From positions 144,486 through 208,485 of the forward strand of contig NW_001865041.1 of the NCBI RefSeq assembly GCF_000002865.3: a DNA stretch of 64,000 nucleotides, written 5' to 3'. Below, piece by piece: positions 1 through 9,598 of this stretch. The stretch is from Monosiga brevicollis MX1. Its lineage: Eukaryota; Opisthokonta; Choanoflagellata; Craspedida; Salpingoecidae. A program made the position numbers and the translations under genes. The notes under the pieces were generated by a model, which worked only from the letters and a program-made list of their open reading frames with translations, was not told the origin of the DNA and did no database searches. The stretch's first letter is position 1. The number at the start of each line of letters is the position of its first letter.

Positions 1-3000
1 CGCGGACACAGCGTAGTAACCCTCGCTGCAGTCCTTGCAACTCTGCTGATTGGCCTCGTCCTGGAACTGATGGCTGGGGCACTTGGAGCAAACACGGTCT
101 GAGCTTGACGTACCCGCAGCGTGCTCATAAGTACCCGCGGCACAATGTTTCCAGGGCTGGCATTGCGTGTCCTGGTTGTTGGCATTACCGCTGAAGCTGC
201 CCACGGGGCAGCCTGAGCAGGATCGATCCGAGGTCAACGTGGCGGCCACACTTTGAATCTCGCCCGACGCACAGAGGGTAGCAGCTGTGCATTCTTCTGC
301 GTTCTTCGTGTTTGAGTAGGATGAGCCCGAGATGCAGTTGGTGCAAACGCGGTCCCGAGCCAGAGTGGCCTCAGCCAAGATGCGAGTGCCGGGCATGCAG
401 TCGGTCACCGCCACGCAATCGGCTGCGTTGACCGTGGCACTGTACTTGCCCGTGTCACAGTCGGTGCATTGGCGAGGGCGCGTTGACGAGGGCGTGCGGG
501 AAACGTACTCGCCAGGCTCACAGCTTGAGATGGGCTTGCAGTCACCCAAACCAGCTTCATCCGAATAACCCGTCTGGCCATCGCAAGCAGCGCAGATGGT
601 GTCCGTGTAGTTGGTGCCGGGAGCAGCAGTGAAGGTGCCTGGTTGGCACACCGTGTGCGGCTTGCACTTGGTTTCCGTGTGGGCATAGCGGTCCATGTAA
701 AAGCCGGGGGCGCACGCGCTGCAAACGCGGTCGCTCGTTCGCGTGGCTTGCACTGAGGCAAACTCGCCAGCCTGGCAGAGTGTGACCGTCTTGCAGGAGA
801 CTTGACCGGCTTGATCTTGGTAAGTACTGATGCCGTCGCACATGATACGAGTCGTGGTACCACCGGGGCAACCGTAGCCAGGTTCACAGTACTGGATATC
901 AGTGCGCGTTCGAGGGCCACCGCCGACGCCAAAGTACGATGACGGGATTTTCATGCAGGTCGCCTGGCCAGTCTGGTTCTGGAAGGCGCCGACACCGCAC
1001 TCGGTGCATGAGCTCTGACCGTGTTCGGGCTGACCGTATCCCTTGGCACAGGGCTCGCACACGGCGCTGTTCGAGGAGCCGCTGTAAGTACCGGGCGCGC
1101 ACACGCCGCACTCGCGCTGAGAGCTGACGGTACCGGCCACGGTAACGTAGTGACCGACATCACAGTTGCGCAGCGTCTTGCACGAGTTACGGTTCACCTG
1201 GTCCTGGTACTGGGTTGACGAAGAGCACGCTTCGCACTCACGGTCATTAGACTCGGTACCGCCGACTGAGATGTAAGTGCCGACGGGGCAGGTGGACATG
1301 ACAGTGCACTGGCGGTTGGATGAGTGTGTGCACTGGGTCGTTGTGAATTCGTCTTCACCGCAGGGCTCGCAGTTGACACAAACACGCGAGGTTCGGTTGA
1401 CGTAAAACCTAGCGGGACACGTGTCCTTGCACGTCTGCGTGGACACGTCCAAGACCTTGGGGGCCGCGCAGTCCGTGCAGCGGTACCCCAGACCGTCGCA
1501 GTCGGCACAGCTGTCATCGCAGTCCGTGCACGTGCCGCCAGCACTGTACTTGCCGTACGAACACTCGGTGACGCACTGTCCGTGCTCGAGGTGAGTGCCC
1601 TCGGGGCAGCTCTTGCACTCCGTGTCCAGGGGGCCCGAGCACGTTTCGCACTTGGGATGGCAATCGGCACAGTATGGTGCGTTCAGGTGCTTGCATTGGC
1701 CAGCAAGGTACTCGCCATCAGCACAGTCGCTCTCGTGCAGACAGGTCGCGCACTCGAGGTCAGTGGTTGGGGTGCCCTCCACCTTGATGTACTGAGTGCC
1801 AACAGGGCAAACACTCATGGCCTTGCACTGCTGGAGGTTCTTCACATCACCGTAGTTGGTCACGCCGTCGCACGTCTGGCACACGCGATCCGAGGTTTTG
1901 GTGCCGTCATTCTCGATGTACGAACCCACAGGGCAGTCAGACCAGGGTTTGCACGATGCTTGGTCGCTAACGTCCTGGAAAGTGCCAGTGGCGCAGGCCG
2001 TGCACTCGCGGTCCGATGTCAAGGTGGCATTCTTCGATTCATACATGCCGACATCACAAGGGGCCGAGACGGGCACGCACTCGGTTTCCGAGTGCTGATC
2101 CGTGGCCATATACGAGTTGCCCGGAGAGCAAGCGGTACACGTGCGATCTGCAGTGGCAGAGCCGGCGCTGTTGACGGCCTTGCCGGCGGGACAGAGGCTA
2201 AGGGGCGTACAGCTTGCCGAGTTGGTGGTGTTGGAAAAACCGGCTTCACGGGCACTCGAAGTATCGTCCGGATCACAGCCTTCGCAGCTTCGATCGGTGG
2301 AAGAGGTACCAGCCGCAAGGACATACTGGCCAGCCACACAGTCACGCATCTTCGAGCACGCCGTATCGAAATGGTCAATGTCGTCGTTGAAGAAGCCGGC
2401 GGGGCAAGTGGTGCAGATGGCGTCGCGGATCTCGGTGGGCAGCTGCGAAGCGTAGGTACCGTAGGAGCAGTGGGTCACGTTCTTGCACACCGACTGGCCT
2501 TGCTGATCCTGGTAGGTATCACCCGTGACGCAGCGCATCGCCTGGCCACCAGTGCACCGGTATCCCACATCACACTGGGCAATCTCCTTGGCGGACACGC
2601 GGTAATATCCTTCCGGTACATCTTTGCACGCGGCCTGGTTGCTCTGGTCCTGATACTGGTCAGAGCTGCAGGCGCTGCATTGGCGATCGCTGGTCAAAGT
2701 GCCGGGCGTGGACACGTAGCTACCGGCCCCACAGTCACGCCAAGCCGAACAGGCCGCCTCTTCATGGTCCACGTTGTTTTGGAAGGAGCCAGCGGCGCAA
2801 GTCGCGCAGGCGCGGTCGCTGGTGCGGGTGGGGGCCACTGCCTGGGGAACAACTTTGCACGGACAAACACTTGGAGAGATTGGGCTTGTCCGTGAAGGTG
2901 TTGGTGGGGCAGGTCGTGCAAGTGCGGTCGGAGGAGGAAGTGGCGGCCTTGGCCACATATGTGCCGGGGGCGCACTCCGTCAAGAGCTCGCACTTGTTGG

Positions 3001-6000
3001 TGTCGGCGTTGGCATACGAGTTCTCATTGGGGCAGGCCGAGCAGACCGTGTCCGAGGTCTTGGTCGCAGCGGTGTCCACAAACTCGCCAGGTTTGCACAC
3101 GGTCACAGGCTCGCACGCCTCATCCACGTGCTCAGGATCATCCTGGAAGGTGTTGGCCGGACAGGCCGTGCACCGGCGATCTGTGGTGGTCGTGGGGTCA
3201 TTGCTCGCGTACTCACCCAGGCTGCAGTCCGATGCCGACTTGCAAGTGGCACGGCCAGACTGATCCTGGTACTGGCTGATGCTGGAGCATTCTTGGGGTT
3301 GGTAGTCACCGCCGGGGCAAGCGTAGCCGACCGGACAGGGGCTGATGCCCGTGCGGGTGCTGCTGGTGCCACCAGTGCCGTACGATCCAGCCGGGATGGC
3401 CGTGCACGAGGTGGAGCCAGCGCTCGAGTACATGCCCGCACCACACTCGGTGCAGATGGCGGCACCCTTGCTACCTTGGTAAGTACCAGCAGGGCATTGC
3501 GAGCACTGCACAGCGTTTTGACCATCGGTGTACTTGCCGGCAGCGCAGGTGCCACAAGTGCGGTCGGTGGACGACGTCTCCTGCTTCGTCACGTACTCAC
3601 CGGGGGAGCACACGGTCCAAGGAGCGCATTCATCACTGTTGCTTGCCGATGTGAAACCGCTGGAGCAGGGTGAGCAGAGGCGATTCTGGGTCGCGGTCGC
3701 ATCACGGGAAATCCGGGTGCCTGGAGCACAGGTGGAAAGCGCGGTGCAGACGGCATCCGAGGTGGCCGTGCAGTCGCTAGAGCGATATTCAGAGGTGTCA
3801 CATGTGTCACACTTGACACACTCATCTCGCTGCAGGTGGTGGAATTGGCCGGACGGGCAGTTGGAGATGCACTGCCGAGTGGCCGCGTTGAGGGTGCGAG
3901 GGGCAGTGCATGAAGTGCACGCGTTGCTGCCAGCGGCCTCACAGGTCGCACAGGTCGAGTCACAGTTCTTGCAGTTGCCAGACGTGCCGTAGGTACCAGC
4001 AGGGCACGGGTTGACGCACTGCTTGTTGGCGTTCAGCACGTAAGCACCGGGGCAAGTGAGACATTCACTTGAAGAAGGACCCGAGCAAGTGGCACATGAA
4101 CCATCGCAAACCTTGCAGGAGGTTCGTGAGGTACCACCATTGCAAGTTCCAGTGAGATATTCATTGGCCGCACAGTCACGCGCAACAAGACAGGTGGCGC
4201 ACTGGCGATTCGACTTGGCTGTGGGGGCCACCGCCTGATACTGGGTGGAAGTACACCTGGTCAGGACCTTGCAGCTCGTCTGGCCGGACAGATCCTGGTA
4301 GTTGTTGACGCCGTCGCAAGGGCTGCAGACCCGGTCCGAGGACGAGGTGGGTGCCCTCGATTGGAAGTAGCCAGCCGCACACACGGCGCTGTACGAGGTG
4401 CAGCCTGTGTTGGCATAGCCAGTCGCGTATTTGCCGGAGGGACAGGATGTGCAAGCACTTTGTCCAGTACCACTCGTGTAGGTACCGGGCGGGCAGGACG
4501 TGCGGGTGCAGTCACCAGGGCAATAAGAGCCTCGGGTACAGGTGGCAGTGGAGGTGGAGGAGGTGCGGTAGACGCCCGGGCTACACGCGGAGCACGACGA
4601 GGCGCCGGCAGTCGAGGTCACACCACCGGTGCAGACCTTGCAGCTGGTTTGTCCCCGTTGGTCCTGATAAGTCCCAGCGGCACAGGGTTGGCAGGTGGAG
4701 TAGCCACGGCCCGGGGCATACTTGCCGGTGGGGCAAGACTTGCAGCTGGTCTGGCCCGCTTGGTCCTGATAGGTACCGGCAGCGCAAGTGGAAGCCGAGC
4801 AGGAGTTGCACGAGCTACCGGTGGGGCATCGCACCTGGCGAGTACGATCGGGCGAGTAGTAGCCGGTGGAGCAGGAGCGGCACCCGGTCTGACCCAGCTG
4901 GTTCTGGTATTGACTGGAGGGGCAGGTCTTGCAGTTGGTCTGACCGGCTTGGTTCTGGTACTTTCCAGCAGGGCAGGCGTAGCGAATGCAGTTGGAGTGG
5001 GGGCAGTAGTAGCCCGAAGAGCAGGTGGCCAGCGTGGAGGAGGAGCTGCGGTACTTGCCCGGAGTGCAGGTGGTGCAACGAGTGGAGCCCGTCGAGCTGG
5101 TATACTGGTTGGAGGGGCAGGGCTTGCAGCTCGACTGGCCGTACTGATCTTGATACTGACCCGAGGGACACGACGAACAGGAAGTAGCACCGGCAAGAGA
5201 ATAGGTACCTGGGCTGCAGGTATAGCGGGAGCAGCTACCGGGGCAACGGGAGCCAGCAGGACAATAGGCTTGGGAGGACGAAGTACGGCGGTAATAGCCA
5301 GTGCTGCACGACTTGCAGCTCGTTTGACGGTACAAATTTTGATACTGGGACGAGCTGCAGGCTTTGCAGCTGGACTGGGCGTATTGGTTTTGATAGGTGC
5401 CCGGGGAGCAAGAAGAGCAGCTGGACCAGCCCGAGGACGAATAGGTGCCGGTGGGGCACGAGTTGCAGTAGTTCTTGCCGGTCTGACTCTGGTACTTGCC
5501 CGCGGTACAGGCGTAGCGGCGGCACCCGGTGCAGTAGTAGCCACGGGGACATGCCAAAATGGACGAGCCGGAGGAGTAGTAGCCAGACGAGCAGCTGTTG
5601 CAGCGGGTGGCACCATACGAGGGCTGGTAGCTGTTGCTAGGGCATGAGTAGCAAGAGGTACGGCCAGAGTAGGGCTGGTAGGTGCCTGGTCGGCAGCTGT
5701 AGCGGTAGCCCCTAGTGCAGTAGTAGCCTGGCTGGCAGCGGTATACGCGGTTGTTGCTCACGTAGTAGCCGCTGGGAACGGTGTAACAGGAGGTACGACC
5801 CGAGTAGGGCTGGTACTTGCCCGAAGGGCAGGTGTAGCAGTAGGAACGGCCCGTGTAGGGCATGTACTTTCCAGCCGAGCAGGTGCGGCAGGCTGAGTTG
5901 GCGCTGCCGGTGCTGTACTTGCCCGAAGGGCAAGAACGGCAGCTGGAACCCGAGGCGTAGGTGCCCGAGGAGCAACGCGTGCAGCGACCGCTGTAGGCGT

Positions 6001-7700
6001 TACCAGCATAGCCCGAGTAGCAACGACATCCACCATCGCAATTTGAGGAGGAATCGCAGCAGCCGTCACACGAGTATGAGCTCCAGTACCAGAGCCAGCC
6101 CCAACCATAGTAGGAGCAGCTGCAATCACAGCTCGAGTCGCGGTCGCAGCCCGAGCAGTAGCAGCCCGAGCAGGACTGGTAGTATGAGGTGCTGCGACGC
6201 AGACGCTTGAGACGGTCGAGGCCTTCAGCGTCGTTTTCGTCACCGTCACCGGCAGCGGCAATGGCTTCGACCACTTGGGCAATCTGGGTGGAGTCGGCAA
6301 GGAAAGCGACGAGGCGCTCAAAGTCAGCCAGGCGCTGAGAGGAGGAGGCGTAGCTGGGTTGTTGGGCCAGGGCGTCGCGCACAGAAGCCAAAAGGCCCTT
6401 TTCACGGCTGGCATCAAGGAGTTGCTGAATATGAGCCACGCTGGCGGCCACAAAGGTTTCGCTGACATCCTTGCCCGTGGTGCCATAATCGCTGTTGTCC
6501 CTCCAAAAGGGAATCAAATCACGCCAGGCGACGCCGTCCTGATTCTTGAAGATGGCCTCAAAGGTCTGGTCGAGAACGCGGCAATCGCTGAGGTTGGCGA
6601 GCGCGCAGGCATACTGGAGGACATCTTGCCAGGTGTGAGAATCTTGCAAGAGGCCGAGTGTCATGTGGACGGCCAAATCGGAGCCCTTGGTTTCGGCATA
6701 ATGAACCACACCCTTGGGCATGTACAAGACGTCGCCGGGTGACATGACAAACTCGGTGCAGTCCATGCGCTCGAGGTCGGCCTTGGTGAATGAAGAGCAA
6801 CCTGGGTGTGGAGGCAAGTGCAAGCAAGCAATGTATCTCGTGAGCGGCAAACAGGGCTTCGCCAAAACGCAGGTGAACTTTGTGATGGGAGAGAAAAGGG
6901 GAGTGGGAGAAGAAGAACATGGGGTGGTTGGAGTTACAAAGACACGGGCGCCGAACGGGGATGGGCGTACCTTGAACGTTCTCGCGAACCATCTCGTTGA
7001 GCTCGGCACGCTGGGCGTCTGTGGTGACTTCGGAGCTAGCGTTGACGCGGGGGATGCAAGTGTGCCAAACCTTGCGACCAGCCATGTGGACGACGACAAC
7101 ATCGTACTCGTCCGTGTGAGGCTTGAGCGCTTGGGCTTCCATGCCCGAGGCGTAGACGTGGGGTGTCACGGTGGTCAACAGCAAGCCCTGAAGGGCATCG
7201 ACCAGGGGCAGGGAGGCATGGGTCTCGAGGTGTTCAAAACGAAAGACAAAGCTACCACCGTTGTCGAGGACAGAGTCTACGTCAGTGTCCTGAGTGGGGC
7301 GGGGAAGCTTATCACCCGTCTTGGATTGGGCTGAGACCGCGTTGGGATTGGTGGTTGCGCTAAACGAGTTGAAGAGTTGCTTGGTCAACTCGCGGGGGTT
7401 GGCAACCAGCTCCTGAGGCATGAGGCCTTCGCCAAAAGCGGCTTGAACGCGAGATTCATTCCGTGTGTTGAGGCGAAACTGCTTCTGGCGGAAGCTGTCG
7501 CGGAAAAATTCCTGGAAGCGCGTGGCGCCAAAGAAAGATTCCAAGTAGGGGGACGAGCGCACAAAGGGCAGGTCCTCGAAGGACGCGGTATGTAGGGCGC
7601 CAAGGCGGGCATCGCTCACGGACACCTCGACTTCGGTGGCCAAGACCACAGCCGCCGTCAGCACGAGGGCCAGCGCGGCCCAAACGGCAGACCGGGCCAT
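1..7700 (-). CDS. Secreted JmjC/cupin-4-like domain protein with a giant cysteine-rich repeat ectodomain (5' part, runs off the window)
   Basis: Start ATG at 7700, followed by a clear signal peptide (MARSAVWAALALVLTAAVVLA). Exon 1 is 6971-7700; the intron is 6802-6970 (GTACGC...CCCAG); the next exon begins at 6801 and stays open to the left edge. Residues of about 25-440 look like the cupin-4 (NO66/MINA type) JmjC fold: PHTDEYDVVVVHMAGRKVW carries the HxD metal pair near residue 195, and PGDVLYMPKGVVHYAE carries the distal His. A basic RLKRLRRS site (about 6191-6217) then separates it from hundreds of residues of repeats rich in Cys, Gly, Ser and Tyr (units such as GTYQDQxGQTSCKxCP), TNFR/ephrin-receptor-like, with furin-like CxxC blocks near 4000 and 1600-1450. 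The reading frame changes once near 2840; both sides continue the same repeat pattern, so this is a sequencing error, a small unseen intron or an allelic break. Enzyme activity is inferred from motifs only. Receptor or matrix function is likely, but the C-terminus is missing. Confidence 0.85.
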
Positions 7701-7757
7701 GTTGGCATTCACGGATGGCAACCCCTCTGCAAGACCAAGGGTGGGGGCGGCGGGCAT

Positions 7758-8123
7758 TCAGGGTGTGTGAGAACACAAGTGGCGGACTCGAATCAAAAAG
7801 GCCGGCATGTCACGGTGGCGTCAAGTCAAGCCAGTGACCGGGACCGTGCTGATGGGCAGCGAGAGAGGAAGAGGAGGGGGGGATGTCAAGACTTGCATCG
7901 ACACATACCAGCAGCAAGGCACGTCAAAGAAAAGGCAAGAGGCGGCGCAGCTCAGGCAGCGGCGCACACCAACCTCACCACCACAAAGGCAGCGGTTGGC
8001 AGACTTGATTGAGAGATGTGTGATGTCTGCTACCCAGTCCCGATACTTGTTCGGTCCTGAGCCGGGCGTCCAACCCAATGCAACCTCGCGCTCGAGGGGA
8101 AAATAACGCCGTCCGTCCGACGA

Positions 8124-8185
<62 letters not shown>

Positions 8186-8551
8186 GGTGTTAGCATTCTT
8201 GGGTGGCGTGCTGCACTTTTCTTTTGTTCTTGAGGCTTTCAAACGAAGAAAACAGTTGCAAGTCGCGTAAGGGTTGAAGGTCGAGGGCGTGGTCTTGGGG
8301 GAGGGCGCTTGACTCGTCTTATTTCTTACTCAGGAAGACGTGAGAAGGGGACAGGAAAGAGGGAGAGGAGGGAGAAGAAGAAAGACACACACAACATGTT
8401 GTGATTTATTATGGTGCTAATGGTGTTATGGTGCACCTGCCACAAAGGCGTGATCCAAGGGGGTGGTAGGTTGTTGGTCAACCCTGTGACATCTCCTACT
8501 CAGGTCAAGGCCATTTGGTAATGCCACTTGGCCAGCGTCGGACACGGATAA
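7758..8551. other. Intergenic spacer between divergent genes
   Basis: This is the shared upstream region of the JmjC-like gene (leftward) and the small membrane-protein gene (rightward). Apart from the GA microsatellite at 8127-8184 and purine-rich stretches near 8340-8390 I see no gene or clear motif in it. Confidence 0.6.
8127..8184. repeat. (GA)n microsatellite
   Basis: About 29 uninterrupted GA units lie upstream of the JmjC-like gene. The Ser-Leu repeat reading frames that cross it on the minus strand are artefacts of the repeat. Confidence 0.95.
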
Positions 8552-8559
8552 TATAAATA
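8552..8559 (+). promoter_or_regulatory. TATA box (TATAAATA)
   Basis: A perfect TATAAATA lies 218 bp upstream of the ATG at 8770. Transcription would start near 8580-8590, leaving about 185 bases of leader. The motif is clear; its use as a promoter is inferred from position. Confidence 0.45.
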
Positions 8560-8769
8560 GACCCCCGAGATGGGGTCATTGTATAGATATGATCGTCTTC
8601 ACTGTCAGGAGATGTCACATGATTCCCCACTTCGCCACCTACATTACCCCACTCACACTCCTCAGCTCTTTGGGCAGCAAGAACAGACATGCCCCTTGGA
8701 AATAAATAATGTTAGATTGAAGAATGACAATCGATCATTTTGCCAAGACCTCACTTCGCACCAGTCAGA

Positions 8770-8922
8770 ATGGTGGTCATCGAGTGGCTGGTCCTGGCGA
8801 TCCTGCTGATATTGGCCGTCCTGGTCAATGTGGTCGACGACATCTTCTCGTATCTGCGCCGCTCACCGCCATCCAACGCCAATCAGCACGAGGCTCAAGC
8901 CCAAGCCAAAAAGGCCTTGTGA
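8770..8922 (+). CDS. Small single-pass membrane protein, 50 residues
   Basis: An ATG at 8770 opens a 50-residue frame without introns, ending in TGA at 8920-8922. Residues 2-28 are strongly hydrophobic (VVIEWLVLAILLILAVLVNV), followed by VDDIFSYLRR and a polar tail rich in Ala, Gln and Lys. This is the layout of a small integral membrane protein, N-out or N-in unknown. I do not recognise a family. It sits behind a TATA box at 8552 and diverges from the JmjC-like gene. An in-frame ATG at 8740 would add ten residues; the 8770 start puts the hydrophobic segment at the N-terminus. The short length leaves some chance that it is not translated. Confidence 0.5.
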   Translation: MVVIEWLVLAILLILAVLVNVVDDIFSYLRRSPPSNANQHEAQAQAKKAL

Positions 8923-9319
8923 GCCTCCGATGCAGGCAACGCTTTTTCTAGACGCGCACCCGTGCAGACACACGCAGACATGCACGCGCGCATGCCACCA
9001 CATAGACATGCAGGGTTGATGCAAACATGATGCTGGGCTGCAAAGGTGCCTAGTGGCGCTGAGCGCCGAGACAATAGGTCCCCTGCTTCTGCTGCCTCCC
9101 TCCCCCTCCCTCCCCCTCTTCTCGGTGCCGCGCACCCGTCAGCGATCCGAATCGATGCTTCGCTTTTGACCCGCCATTCCGAGTTTGTCAGACAACATTA
9201 ACGGCCACAATGTCAGCCAAAGCAAGCAGCATGCTAGAAGCTGCAGCCTGCAACCACAATAGTTTTTGCTCCAAAAACACCGTTGAACCAATACATATTT
9301 TCACACGGCTCGTTTCCCG

Positions 9320-9369
<50 letters not shown>

Positions 9370-9598
9370 TGAACACGTTGCACGACGTTTCCTTCGGGTT
9401 CTTCATTTTCACCAAAAACTCAAGCCAGTGGCCTGAGCAGTGTCATTGAACTTTTAAGAAGAAGCATAAGGGGCAGCGCTGGCTGTGAGCCTCGTACCTC
9501 TCTGATTGGGCTCAGTTGCCGTGCACTTGCTGGTCCGATAGCGGAACCAATATACCATCAAACCTCGGCCTTGTCTTCTCAACACCTACACCACTGCC
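8923..9598. other. Intergenic spacer with (CA)n tract
   Basis: Probable 3' end of the small membrane-protein transcript and upstream region of the RBM39-type gene. It holds a CA microsatellite at 9321-9366 and a pyrimidine-rich stretch near 9095-9120. No convincing reading frame. Confidence 0.6.
9321..9366. repeat. (CA)n microsatellite
   Basis: About 23 CA units lie some 230 bp upstream of the RBM39 start codon. Confidence 0.95.

Noticed and set aside
1324-2895. Long plus-strand open frame (523 codons) opposite the cysteine-rich gene
   Set aside because: It is the antisense shadow of a Cys/Thr/Gly-rich repeat, whose complementary codons rarely give stops. Its own translation is Ala/Val/Arg/Gly-rich with no domain; the same holds for the frame at 4361-5647.
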